Below the pieces are notes generated by a model. That model worked only from the letters and a program-made list of their open reading frames with translations, searched no databases and had not been told where the DNA came from. From positions 1-32,530 of the IMG/VR virus record IMGVR_UViG_3300020281_000085: DNA of 32,530 nucleotides, one strand, 5' to 3'. The stretch comes from a virus. The first letter of the stretch is position 1, and every line of letters starts with the position of its first letter. Both the position numbers and the translations under genes were made by a program. Below are positions 24,501 through 32,530 of the stretch, in pieces.

Positions 24501-27500
24501 CTTAAAGAATTTAAAGTTATAATTTTCTGAATTAAATCCATCTCCTGTTGATGTGACTGTGGAAATTCCCCCTTGTGTATTACCTATTCCAAGATCACCG
24601 AGTAATTGTATTCCCTCAACAAATATTTCATCGCCTATTGCAAAGGGTTGAGGATCAACAAAACCATTAAATGGTGTTTCAAGAAAACAAGTTACCATTC
24701 CAGAATTACTTGATATTATTGAATTGATGCCTACACCATTTGAATTATTAATTGCAATAATTTGATGATTTATAGAATCTAATCCTGATACAGGTGCTAA
24801 TACTTTAACACTTGATACAGTTTGACTTGGGGCGATTGCAACTAATGATGAGTTGTCAACAATAGTATTTGTTACTGGATTAAAAATAAGCAAATCAGGT
24901 GCATTAATATAGTCAATACCACCACTGATAATGTCAACAGATTTTACTGTATCAAGGTCATCAATTTCAAGAACGGGTGCAACTTGAGCTTCTGGACTTA
25001 ATGTTTTATCAGAAGAATATTCATAACCAATGTCTATAATTCTAACATCGTTAATTCTACCTATTGTTTTTGATTCTGGGACAATGTTTGCATTGGTACC
25101 CTCTACACTTATTACTGACTTGAATTTAGGTAATTTTTTATAATTAAATCCTGATGATAATATCTTAAAGTTTTTAATTTTTCCTTTAACATTGGGGGAT
25201 TTTGTTGAGTATTCTAATTTCTCACAATCAGTGCTTAAATAAGTTGTAAGTTCTGGTACTTTAGGTGATATATTAAATTTATTAGTTGTAACTCCTGATA
25301 TATTATATACACCTGAATATACACTATCTACAAAAACAATTTCATTAGCACGTATTACATCAGTATCTGATGTGCTTATATAACCACCTTTCGTTACTCC
25401 ATAATATAAAGTTTGTGGTGTTGATGATGAAAAATTAACTGTTAAGGCAGCACCGACATTACCAGGAGTTCCTAAAGAAGATAAATTGAAGTTTGATGTG
25501 TCTTGAGAACTAAGATATTCATTAGTTAAACTATTATCGTAAAATACTTTAAATTGATATCCAGATAATGATGAATCTGATAAATTAAAACTTAACTTAG
25601 AATTTTTATATGATGTAATTTTAGGATTAATCAAAGATACTGATTGATTTGCACCACCAGTATTAGCAGTTATTGATACTATTTTTGGTGGAGTTGTATA
25701 TAAATCATTTGAAGTTTCTGCTAATTGAAAATATCTATTATTAATTCTATTAACAAAATATGATCCAACACTTAAACCTGTTGCAGATCCTTGATAAAAT
25801 ACTTTATCACCTGTTACTAATCCATGATTATCAACATCAATACGATTTGCTTCAACATCAGACGCATTAAACGTAATTGAATTCAAAAGTAATTTTTGAT
25901 ATTCTGAATTGAATTTAACTGCAATCGGTGTAGTTGTTCCAATACCAACTGCAAGGTTTGGTACAACATTCATTTTTACTATATCACCATTCTGTAATCC
26001 GTGAGTTGTAGTGTCTGCTGCAGCAACATTTGTTTCAACTGTAGTTATTACTTTGTCTATATCTCCAGTAATTTGATTAAATTTAGAACTTAAATTATAC
26101 AATCCTGATCCAATTCCTGTTTGTGTTCCATTGGAGTGGAAAAATAACCCTTCACTTGTACTTCCGATACCAACTTTGGTTGTTAACAATCCAACAAAAT
26201 TTTTACCTTTATCAATAATGTAAAGATCCATGGATTGACCACTTAGTGGTATTTGAAAAGTTTGCACCTCTCCATTATCAGAAACTCCAAATTTAGCAGA
26301 TCCAGTTTTTTTATTTAATGATACTTTTTGACCAGTTTTAAAAGGATGATTTGGAATATGTATAGTCCTTGTTGGGATTGATAAATTTTCTTTGACATTA
26401 CCTATCCAATAATCAACACTAATACCACCACCAGCTGTTGTTCCTACACCAACTGACTGTTTACCATTAAAATATACAATATCATTTACCTTTGAATCAA
26501 ATTTTTTAGTTTTAACTGGTATATTAATTGAAGTATTAAGAAAGTCAATATGAGATCCAAGTGTATGAGCAATACCAGTATTTCTCAAAGCACGTATTGT
26601 TCTTCGTTCATTAAATAATTCCAAAACTTTTAGAACTTCAGTATCTGTTGTATTTCCTGATCCAACTCTTATTGATCCACCAACAGATATTGTATTTGGA
26701 ATTTTAGTTACAACAATATCTACAATATTAGAACTTGTAGATGCGGTCATTGACCGTGATAAACCGACTCTATCAGTTTTAACTCCAATATTAAAAGATC
26801 CTGCCAAATTAACAATTGTAGTGCTAAGTCCTGATATTAATGCTGAATTTAGATTATCAAATTCCATGAATGGTTGATATGTCGCAATTACTTCGTTATT
26901 ATTCTTCCATGTAAAAATTGCATCCTCAAAACGTTCCAGTGAAGTATCTAATCTACTAATATCAACACCAACTATTTCACTAACTTCCGCACTAAAACCA
27001 GATCCACTTGTTTCTTGACTGTCAAAATTTGTTACATCCCCTATTCTATATCCTGTTCCTCCATCTAAAATAACAAGGTTATCAATTCCCCCCTGAGTAA
27101 CCGATAGCACCTGTGTTGATTGCCTTAGTGCCTCATTAGATTCAATAATAAAATCATTATCACCAAATTTTTCATCTACATTATGAGGAAATGTATTTCT
27201 TAATAAATTAGAATTATTAAAATCAAAATCATGATTCATTGATAAATTATCTTCAATTAATGGAGATCTAAAACTTTTACCTATGAAATATGGATATTTT
27301 GATTCTATTTGGTTTGTGGTAGCTCCTAACTCTACAGTGGCAAAATAAGCGTATACTCCGTTAGGAAATTCAGGAGTTTTTCCAAATCTACCATTATGAA
27401 TATCTAAATCACCAGACTCATTAAAATAATAATCATCGATAAAGAAACCTGGTGCAAATCCACTTGGTCTATTAACAAGGTTAGTATCATTTAAAATGTA

Positions 27501-30500
27501 AGAGGATTCAATTATTTTGAGATCAGAATTTATATTATCTGGATCAGAGTAACCAAAAGGTCCATATATTGGATTTCCATCATATGCCCATCCAATAATT
27601 GGTGAATGTTTTGTTATTTTATCAAATTCACCATTATCTTTGATATCAAAAGAATTTTCAAGTGAATTTGCGATATTTTGAGAATATCCAAATACACCAA
27701 AAGTTAAAAAATCTTCTCTTGGAGTAAGACTAAAATCACCAAATCTTGTACCATTTACAGTTAATGATCTTACTCTTCCATTTAAATTAGCATTCAACCC
27801 TCTTGGTTTTACTCTTGCTGTTGTTGAAAAACTACTATAACCTATACCAGAATTTATTACAATCGTATCAATAATTTTACCATTTTCAGTAACTGGTCTA
27901 ACTATTGCACCAGTTCCGAAATTATCAGATATTTCTATATCAGGTAAAGAATTATAATTTTTTCCTTTATTAACGACAACTACTTCTTCAATTCTCCCAT
28001 CAACCACAATCGGTTTTACTGCAGCACTTGATCCATTGAGAATATTAATTTTAGGTTTAATTTGATGATTTAGTATTTTTGATCCATAATCACTTCCCTT
28101 ATCATAAAGATATGTGTCGATAATTTCACCTGTAATAATTGGTGTTAAATTAATATTACCAGTGACAGTTGAAGCATAAGAAACGTTTATATCAATTGTT
28201 ATATCTGGATACTTAAATACATGATATCCTGCACCAACAGATGTCAAATTAACAAATTTATTTCGGTCATAATCTAAGGTTGATGTTCCACCAACACCAG
28301 CATTCGCTAGTTTAAAGGAATCGTCATCAATTTTTTTAATAATATATGATGTGGATGTGCTTAATCCCCCTATTACAGTATCAGATGAATAATTAACTAT
28401 TTCTCCACTTTCAAATCCATGATTTACAAAATTAATCGTATCATATGATGTTGATATACCAGTTGGATCAACTCTTAATTTTCGATAAGTGTATCCTTCA
28501 CCAGGATTAATAACCTTCACTGAAAATAAAGTATTGACATTTTCAGTTCTAAATTTATGAGTACCACCGAATACTGTATCTGTTGCTAATCCAACAGTAT
28601 TAACTCCGACTGCATTATTTTCACTAAAAAGTGCGTCAGATGCTGTATTAAATATTCTAACTGTTGATGAATTAATTACTCTAACAAAATATGGATCACC
28701 ATCTGATAATGCACCTGTAATAGCTTGTGAACCATCAAATGCATTTCCAGTGGTAATTGGTTCGTTACCGTTGCTGTTATAGTAAACTAGTTGCCCGTTT
28801 TCAAGATTATGTTCTTTTTTAAATGTAATAGTTTCTTCAGTAGTGTCTATACCACCTCCAAAAAATATATCTCTACTATCAAATTCAATCGTTCTAAATC
28901 TATTACCCACGACTGGTTGTAATTTACATCCTGATCCATTACCTCCAGATAATGAAATACTATCAACTGCTTCAATATCAAAATTTTGAGGATCTACAAG
29001 GATCTCTTTTACAGTTCCTTTTATTACTGGTTCAACCAAAGCTGGATTTCCAGTTAAATTTTCAACTTCTATTACGGGAGGGTTTAATACATCATAACCA
29101 TCACCTGTATTAAATACATCAATCTTTTCAAGAGGTCCGTAGTAAATATTATCATCGGAAATTGGTGATCTTATCTGAACACCATCTCTTAATATACCTA
29201 TATCATTAACTGGTGTTTCATGTTTAGAAGATACAAATAAATTTTGAGATAAAGGAATTCTTCTTAAAATTTTATCAACATATAGTTTTTTATTACCTTG
29301 TGTCTGTAAAATAAAATTGTGATCTATAGATGTAGTAGTTCCTATCCCAATTTGTGCTGTGCTTGCACCACCGACTTGACTTAATGATTCATATAGAGCA
29401 AGTTTTGTTATATTTTGATTCTGAACAATTATAGGATCAACATAATATGTTCTTCCTGATTCCAAACCAGATATAACTTCCGTTTCAGGACTATAAACTA
29501 CTGCATCACCCTGAATAAATTGTAAATTTTCACCTACTTCTAATGGAAAATCAATAAAACTATATGTTTCAGTTAAAGAATTATACCCCTCAAAACTTAA
29601 AGAAGATGTTGCAGCAGAAACTTTTTTAGATGTAATATTATAACTGGGTAGTGAATTAGATGCTACATATCCATCAATATCTGAATCTGTATATACATTT
29701 AAAACATCAGATATTAATGTATCGTTTCCAGTTTCTATTTCAACACCAGTGCTTGATGCTGTTTCAATTACTCTACGAATATCATAAGATTCATTTGGAT
29801 CTTGAACGAACCCAGCTACGCCCGATGCAGTAAACTGACCAAGACTTGGGGTAATTTCACTTACTATACCAACTTTTTCAACAACTTGTTCGTTTCTTCT
29901 TAAAATTTGAAATCTATCACCTGTCTTCAGTTTAGATTTGTCAATATCAGTTTTTAATGTAAAAGTTGATCCTGAAATATCGACTTGAAATCTTGAACTT
30001 GTATTATATTTCCAAGAATTTGCAAATTTTTCCTTATATGAGCTATTATCATTCTGTATTTTTTCACCTACATTTTTTACAAATATCAACTCTCCTTCAT
30101 TTACTAAATTTATGTCACTGACAGATTCAAATTCTGATAATACTCCAGTGATTCTTAAATCAACCCTTTTTGATAAATCACCATTTTCATATCCAAATAT
30201 TGTTTCATTATCTCTAATATCATGAGCTGTTCCAATACCAATATTAATTCCAGTGCAACCAAAGAATTGATTTATTGATTTTGATGTATAATTTATTAAA
30301 TTTTGACCACTTATAAGAGTACCAGTGGTTCCAAATCCGACTGTAGAGTCAACTGATATAATAGAAGATCCTGCAGGAGTATCAGTTAAAACTTTTGTTT
30401 TACCTGGTATTGTAAATACACCCTCTATTAAATCACGATCACTAAAACCTATGAATAAAGATATTTTGTAATAACTTTTACCTTCTCTTTGAAGTATTTC

Positions 30501-31649
30501 AACTTCAGATATTGATGCATTTGTGTTAAGATCATTTGATTTATATATTGTTTGTCCTACTAAATTTTGAGGGTTACTATTAGGTGTAATTAGATCAGTA
30601 ATGATAACCTCTCTTCTTATGAACTCAGCATCTGAAGGTTTTACTAAATTACCCTCTAAATCTAAAACTTTAGATTCTACACCGTATAATACCTTAAATA
30701 ATATTCGTATTGATTCTTCAATACCTTTAGATTGATAAAATGATCGAGAAAATTTGACAAAATTTCCTACGTCTAAGTTTGATGCAAATTCATTATTATC
30801 AAATCCTGGTAAAAATGTCTTTTTTAATTTTTTAAAAAATTCTTGTAAAAATAAAACTGATAAGTTTGTAACTGTCGCTCCTGATTCATGATCAGTAGCA
30901 TCTGTATCTTCAAATATTAATTTTTCACGATTAACTTCAAGAAGTGATGATGATACTCCAACATTATATCCTGTGACTCCACTAAAACCTCTAACACATT
31001 CAGTAAAGAAAAATCTTTCATGTGTAAATGTATATTGACCCACCACTGGGTTCAAGGTTGTAACAGGTTCTTGTGGATGAGTTGCAGTGATAATTTTATC
31101 AACTTCTACACTTTGGAAACCGATATTAGTAACTCTTGTATTATTTGTAATTAAAATAGTATCATCTGGATCCTGAACTGAAGATAATGTTACAATGTCA
31201 TTTACAGCAATTTTAGTCGTGTTTATTCCAGCTATGGTTGTTGTAAATCTTACTACATTAACACCACTAGTTGTGACAGCCTCAGTTTTAGTAGCATCTT
31301 TTCCCTCATAAGTAATAATTTCATTACCTATTTTAATTAATCCATATTCATCAGGAAATCCTTTCGTACTAAGTACTTCTATTGTCTTATCAGATGCTTT
31401 TACTTGAGAGGGACTTAAAAAATGTACAGGTAGAATTGTCTCACCATGAATTACTTCTGGAACTAAATTATCTGATTTTAAATATTGATCAAAATTAGAA
31501 ATTAAATCAACAGGACCGCCTTGAAATTCTTGTGATAAGTAATATTGTTTAAAAAATTCAGTTGCGTTAGGAAAATCAGCCGTGATAAATTCTGGTAACT
31601 GATTTTCAATAATCGTGTTAACTTTTATTCTTTTGTCAATTTGTGACAT
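18516..31649 (-). CDS. Giant baseplate/tail structural protein with YHYH domain, in the gp7 position (4377 aa)
   Basis: One uninterrupted 13.1-kb frame. Residues 1-360 (IENQLPEFITADFPNATEFF, LQEFFKKLKKTFLPGF, FYQSKGIEESIRILFKVLYG) resemble the N-terminal region of large T4-like wedge-associated proteins, and the gene lies between gp6 and gp8 where T4 has gene 7 (1032 aa). A YHYH-family domain is at about 1345-1460 (HSPIIGWAYDGNPIYGPFGY, SGFAPGFFIDDYYF, DIHNGRFGKTPEFPNGVYAY). At least ten GxGYxxxPxxxI repeats, a dozen or more [VI]GIG[TS]T motifs, and INGVxQxP modules (about 3165, 3350 and 3890) fill the rest. C-terminus GSIRVFGL. A strong AGAGGA lies 8 bases before the ATG, within the gp6 end. 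The wedge role is inferred from position. The modular tail could bear the host-contacting parts. Confidence 0.88.
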   Translation of the reverse strand: MSQIDKRIKVNTIIENQLPEFITADFPNATEFFKQYYLSQEFQGGPVDLISNFDQYLKSDNLVPEVIHGETILPVHFLSPSQVKASDKTIEVLSTKGFPDEYGLIKIGNEIITYEGKDATKTEAVTTSGVNVVRFTTTIAGINTTKIAVNDIVTLSSVQDPDDTILITNNTRVTNIGFQSVEVDKIITATHPQEPVTTLNPVVGQYTFTHERFFFTECVRGFSGVTGYNVGVSSSLLEVNREKLIFEDTDATDHESGATVTNLSVLFLQEFFKKLKKTFLPGFDNNEFASNLDVGNFVKFSRSFYQSKGIEESIRILFKVLYGVESKVLDLEGNLVKPSDAEFIRREVIITDLITPNSNPQNLVGQTIYKSNDLNTNASISEVEILQREGKSYYKISLFIGFSDRDLIEGVFTIPGKTKVLTDTPAGSSIISVDSTVGFGTTGTLISGQNLINYTSKSINQFFGCTGINIGIGTAHDIRDNETIFGYENGDLSKRVDLRITGVLSEFESVSDINLVNEGELIFVKNVGEKIQNDNSSYKEKFANSWKYNTSSRFQVDISGSTFTLKTDIDKSKLKTGDRFQILRRNEQVVEKVGIVSEITPSLGQFTASGVAGFVQDPNESYDIRRVIETASSTGVEIETGNDTLISDVLNVYTDSDIDGYVASNSLPSYNITSKKVSAATSSLSFEGYNSLTETYSFIDFPLEVGENLQFIQGDAVVYSPETEVISGLESGRTYYVDPIIVQNQNITKLALYESLSQVGGASTAQIGIGTTTSIDHNFILQTQGNKKLYVDKILRRIPLSQNLFVSSKHETPVNDIGILRDGVQIRSPISDDNIYYGPLEKIDVFNTGDGYDVLNPPVIEVENLTGNPALVEPVIKGTVKEILVDPQNFDIEAVDSISLSGGNGSGCKLQPVVGNRFRTIEFDSRDIFFGGGIDTTEETITFKKEHNLENGQLVYYNSNGNEPITTGNAFDGSQAITGALSDGDPYFVRVINSSTVRIFNTASDALFSENNAVGVNTVGLATDTVFGGTHKFRTENVNTLFSVKVINPGEGYTYRKLRVDPTGISTSYDTINFVNHGFESGEIVNYSSDTVIGGLSTSTSYIIKKIDDDSFKLANAGVGGTSTLDYDRNKFVNLTSVGAGYHVFKYPDITIDINVSYASTVTGNINLTPIITGEIIDTYLYDKGSDYGSKILNHQIKPKINILNGSSAAVKPIVVDGRIEEVVVVNKGKNYNSLPDIEISDNFGTGAIVRPVTENGKIIDTIVINSGIGYSSFSTTARVKPRGLNANLNGRVRSLTVNGTRFGDFSLTPREDFLTFGVFGYSQNIANSLENSFDIKDNGEFDKITKHSPIIGWAYDGNPIYGPFGYSDPDNINSDLKIIESSYILNDTNLVNRPSGFAPGFFIDDYYFNESGDLDIHNGRFGKTPEFPNGVYAYFATVELGATTNQIESKYPYFIGKSFRSPLIEDNLSMNHDFDFNNSNLLRNTFPHNVDEKFGDNDFIIESNEALRQSTQVLSVTQGGIDNLVILDGGTGYRIGDVTNFDSQETSGSGFSAEVSEIVGVDISRLDTSLERFEDAIFTWKNNNEVIATYQPFMEFDNLNSALISGLSTTIVNLAGSFNIGVKTDRVGLSRSMTASTSSNIVDIVVTKIPNTISVGGSIRVGSGNTTDTEVLKVLELFNERRTIRALRNTGIAHTLGSHIDFLNTSINIPVKTKKFDSKVNDIVYFNGKQSVGVGTTAGGGISVDYWIGNVKENLSIPTRTIHIPNHPFKTGQKVSLNKKTGSAKFGVSDNGEVQTFQIPLSGQSMDLYIIDKGKNFVGLLTTKVGIGSTSEGLFFHSNGTQTGIGSGLYNLSSKFNQITGDIDKVITTVETNVAAADTTTHGLQNGDIVKMNVVPNLAVGIGTTTPIAVKFNSEYQKLLLNSITFNASDVEANRIDVDNHGLVTGDKVFYQGSATGLSVGSYFVNRINNRYFQLAETSNDLYTTPPKIVSITANTGGANQSVSLINPKITSYKNSKLSFNLSDSSLSGYQFKVFYDNSLTNEYLSSQDTSNFNLSSLGTPGNVGAALTVNFSSSTPQTLYYGVTKGGYISTSDTDVIRANEIVFVDSVYSGVYNISGVTTNKFNISPKVPELTTYLSTDCEKLEYSTKSPNVKGKIKNFKILSSGFNYKKLPKFKSVISVEGTNANIVPESKTIGRINDVRIIDIGYEYSSDKTLSPEAQVAPVLEIDDLDTVKSVDIISGGIDYINAPDLLIFNPVTNTIVDNSSLVAIAPSQTVSSVKVLAPVSGLDSINHQIIAINNSNGVGINSIISSNSGMVTCFLETPFNGFVDPQPFAIGDEIFVEGIQLLGDLGIGNTQGGISTVTSTGDGFNSENYNFKFFKVEDYISGVEAILKFNLSGLTTNPGIAKTFQSGYATIINKNKYPDIRPVQTRGEFELNELLSIGNNLTDLRIVEIRDDYIKVDGKFNLKINDRITGKVSGITATVSKINGNRAKFKVDFSNRKEYGWLDDIGKLNTDYQVIPDNDYYQNLSYTVKSTVEWEKFVNPLNRLIHPAGLKNFSDTSIESQVKVGVGTTAKTNDTITLDVLNILELNDSQRVDAINNFDYARDFDSRTNKSKFLELSTKKLADFTRCKSNRVLIHDDISNNFSNTGNKANDTLIETLSEDYGNYLIQIVDPDTFDIQFSELVVLTNELDAFLLEKSTDFTTLKLGDFSTEILETGVKNLIFDPTEKFTKDHDIKILKIDFNTDLVGIGTESIGNIDLTGVVSTASTATTSTIVEFPKTDFNGLYANIFVQDNSTKEINYNEIILDFDGVKPTMSQAYFDTKKGLSNSAVGIITAKFENNLIKLQCENNSANNLDIRANIVGLGTTTTGIGTYRYSVLGQPPGAERSVRLESGFITGTGSAITYNTISKNLDSTVKSLVRVSCGNTSAIHQLVTIRDDDDVLTVQYPFVSVGSTSGIGTFGGEISGNDINLRFYPDSEFNSLIKIQSFNQIFYTENDFNNTPPNLNYGPVTQQLFLTAYDGKDGKRSDKKIFNLTHEGVPIYTKTFDPTNTGILDKTTGIFNIPDHFFSNKEELVYSPETTFVGTSATAVSIGSTTNMAGIVTTILPSTVFAKVINKDSFQLVTRPEYINSGNVVTFTGTGSGNSHKISMAKQLTKTMIGLDGVVQQPITFTRITHRLDGNIGIAQTQFVLSGISSIQPSDVLKIDEEYMTITEVGLSSISNGLINDATDVALGIATLPTVRVERGQLGISASTHADNALVKVHRGTFNIVDSKVIFTEPPKGNTRSRRNLSNLPFVKADFSGRTFLRSNYTTNMLFDDISDSFTGIGKTYSLTVGGANTSSGIGIGNGVVFINGVFQTPLTTNNVGNNYEIIADTTAGISTIQFTGITSENGQFIISEGDINQNQVPRGGLIVSLGSTAGLGYAPLQGAKVKAFKNAAGGLTSIVGIGTSSGFNLGIQTAIYSNTTGIITVTTNEVHGFGLERPNTVKLKNLEFSCVGYSGVTTTFFQDHERPLFVVGIVSDRTFEVQAGPSTIVHTYVGGGVAYEFFEDLTFGSGYRGGSVAIGVTDQAYVHRFVSAGIGSIRKGSFAGQQFTATDAVYTSHTGELLLTIPNHGLSTSDTVGIVNGGLVFKCSKDNFFSNHPYPRAVSKTSFPNSDPVSGIQTAIISVTTDTILLNVGAGGGGGTGAEISAIVGAGGTLAFTIDNPGSGYVNPEIIIPEPNYDNLPIIGVSRRAEGATTDTGSNLLLDVEVSAAATTVGIGSTLFEIKKFKVARDGHSFKVGDKFKPIGLVTASHLSKPINEFELEVIEIFNDKFSSWQFGEIDFIDSIKNLQDGSRTRFPLYFNGQLLSFQKDPSIVDSDEIDLDAVLLIFVNGVLQKPGESYFFNEGGTTFIFKEAPTGETFPGANDNDKVDIFFYKGEEGVDVDIVDIQESVKIGDDLRVMKSPLTNTVGLTTTQTNERVIKQIVNANTLETDIYSGKGVDETNKKPIRWTKQKTDIRIGNEIISKARGSIEPQIYPTAKIIGNVTSSSGIGPDGGIFVDNANSFFYEKGNHIEATRHVESLSAIKYDLTINQVDALLTSGTINVGASATAIVSAAGTISIDVTNVGSGYLSAPSISIRPPIGSGTTTGIGSTAFATTTITNGSVSGTSLTAVGFGYDQSNPPEVIIELPSFQTEKITSISNFQGFSGIITGIAPTTNGGQTAIKFFFRAEKAGTNTNDLEVGYPILISDTRVGNGVISVDTHNSSIVGIGTTFLDNIYIVHARNTQGNENGEIICNVKNGSALSGITTTGFYNVTTVGLTTSLGRLSWGRLYNASRDSSPVSIGVTGLTVNSGLTSFPTIQRKHYTTSSLKGLRSSGSIRVFGL

Positions 31650-31652
31650 AAA

Positions 31653-32530
31653 TTATTTCCTCTCTAAATCTCCATTTGAGTAGCTAGAGGTATAATAATC
31701 TCTTGTAAATATAATACCTGATACATCTTCTCCAGAAGCAATAACGTCCTTAACCGTATTTATTGTGCTTTTAGAAACAGCAAAATTAAGGTATAAATCT
31801 TTTAGTCCAACAACATCATTTGATTCAGGGAATGCTTGAATTTCAATAATATTATTTTGAGAGTTTGTAGATGAAAAATTAATAGTATTAAGTATTATTT
31901 CACCTTTTTTATAATCAACAATACCTGCCTCTTTAACTAAAACGGTTTGCTCATTCTTTTCATTTTTATAAACTACACCAATTGTTCCTTTCATACTACC
32001 ATCTAAATTACCAGCAGCATCTTTATTCGGGATATCTGTTAAGTATGAAACTTGTGATGATCCTGAAATGGTAAACCCAGTGCTCTTTATATTAAATCCA
32101 GCAGGATTTATAAAAAATTGATTACCAAAACATAACTCATATTGTGCAAATTGATTTAATAATGCTTTTAGATCCCTTCTAATAATTACTTTAGTAATAT
32201 TTGATGTAATTCCATTATCAACTCTGTCAATTAAAGTACTTAATTTACTATACTTAAATCTTCCACCAAATTTGTTTATTTCAATATTGTTTCCGTATTG
32301 ATTTAATGAATCTATTATTCTAGTCTTTAAATTTGCATCTGAAGAAATCTGTGATGGATTATAATACACAGTTGTATCCAACTCTACATATAGTATCTTA
32401 AGATCAATAATTTCTGAATTTATACCAGCTACAGCGTAACTCTTCAATTTATTCTTAATTTGTGTTTTGTCAAAATCTGACACATAAGTACCATTTTTAG
32501 GTTTGATACTAATTTTAACTTTTCCAAATT
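31653..32530 (-). CDS. gp6: Baseplate wedge protein gp6, C-terminal part (cut by window edge)
   Basis: Wedge subunit forming the inner baseplate ring. The frame stays open to the right edge. Upstream of the GTG at 32483 it reads FGKVKISIKPKNGTYVSDFD, which is ordinary gp6 sequence, so the GTG is internal and the true start lies outside the window. Diagnostic C-terminal gp6 motifs: SYAVAGINSEIIDLKILYVE, LDTTVYYNPS, and NKFGGRFKYSKLSTLIDRVD (T4: NKFGGNFRYSKLSTLIDNTD-like). T4 gp6 is 660 aa; about 291 codons are seen here. The stop is 3 bases before the ATG of the giant gene, and gp6's last codons contain that gene's ribosome site. Confidence 0.92.
   Translation of the reverse strand, partial: FGKVKISIKPKNGTYVSDFDKTQIKNKLKSYAVAGINSEIIDLKILYVELDTTVYYNPSQISSDANLKTRIIDSLNQYGNNIEINKFGGRFKYSKLSTLIDRVDNGITSNITKVIIRRDLKALLNQFAQYELCFGNQFFINPAGFNIKSTGFTISGSSQVSYLTDIPNKDAAGNLDGSMKGTIGVVYKNEKNEQTVLVKEAGIVDYKKGEIILNTINFSSTNSQNNIIEIQAFPESNDVVGLKDLYLNFAVSKSTINTVKDVIASGEDVSGIIFTRDYYTSSYSNGDLERK
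31658..31663 (-). promoter_or_regulatory. Shine-Dalgarno AGAGGA for the 4377-aa gene
   Basis: AGAGGA on the minus strand lies 8 bases before the ATG at 31649, inside the last gp6 codons (Glu-Arg-Lys-stop). It supports the chosen start of the giant ORF. Confidence 0.6.

Noticed and set aside
32481-32483. GTG at 32483 as the start of a separate 276-aa gene
   Set aside because: The frame continues open to the window edge with recognisable gp6 sequence (KVKISIKPKNGTYVSDFD), so the GTG is an internal valine codon of a truncated gp6.
1-32530. tRNA genes, CRISPR arrays, insertion sequences, or a defence/anti-defence operon
   Set aside because: Coding density is near total with structural genes. 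I saw no direct-repeat/spacer pattern, transposase motifs, cloverleaf sequence or toxin/nuclease modules. The only possible effector candidates are the two capsid-targeting-like small proteins.

Overview
This window is a nearly gap-free block of virion assembly genes from a T4-like (Tevenvirinae-type) marine myovirus. All real genes lie on the minus strand and read right to left. The DNA is clearly AT-rich. The gene content (DUF4815 structural protein, YHYH-domain giant protein, DUF3008/DUF192 mosaic protein, small ORFs beginning MKTF-QF) matches the phages of Prochlorococcus/Synechococcus and of SAR11. From the sequence alone I cannot choose between those hosts. Only about 108 of 32,530 bases lie outside genes, and no gap exceeds 42 bases.

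Layout in transcription order (right to left): C-terminal part of baseplate wedge gp6 (cut by the right window edge); a 4377-residue giant structural protein in the gp7 position; baseplate wedge gp8; a 2503-residue DUF4815 structural protein in the position of T4 genes 9-12; two small genes (66 and 67 aa); a late promoter; a 75-aa fibre-like protein; a 545-aa fibre-like protein in the fibritin position; a 58-aa coiled-coil protein; neck protein gp13; neck protein gp14 (with a repeat insertion); tail sheath stabiliser gp15; small terminase gp16; a 916-aa lysine-rich mosaic protein; a 68-aa basic protein; and the N-terminal 122 residues of large terminase gp17 (cut by the left window edge). The order 6-(7)-8-...-13-14-15-16-...-17 is the same as in T4.

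How they work together: gp6, the giant protein and gp8 should form the baseplate wedges. The DUF4815, 75-aa and 545-aa proteins probably provide baseplate-peripheral or fibre functions. gp13/gp14 close the filled head, gp15 caps the tail, and gp16/gp17 package DNA. Two perfect T4-type late promoter boxes (TATAAATA) sit in the only two intergenic gaps of appreciable size, upstream of gp8 and of the 75-aa gene. Most other genes are joined by TAATG/ATGA overlaps or gaps of a few bases, which suggests translational coupling.

I see no defence island, tRNA, CRISPR array or insertion sequence. The most interesting points are: two small paralogous basic proteins whose N-termini look like the T4 capsid-targeting peptide (candidate internal, injected proteins); the large lysine-rich domain mosaic wedged between the two terminase genes; a GxGYxxxPxxxI beta-type repeat shared by four different structural proteins, including an insertion in gp14; and Shine-Dalgarno sequences written inside matching C-terminal GG-F codons of two consecutive fibre genes.
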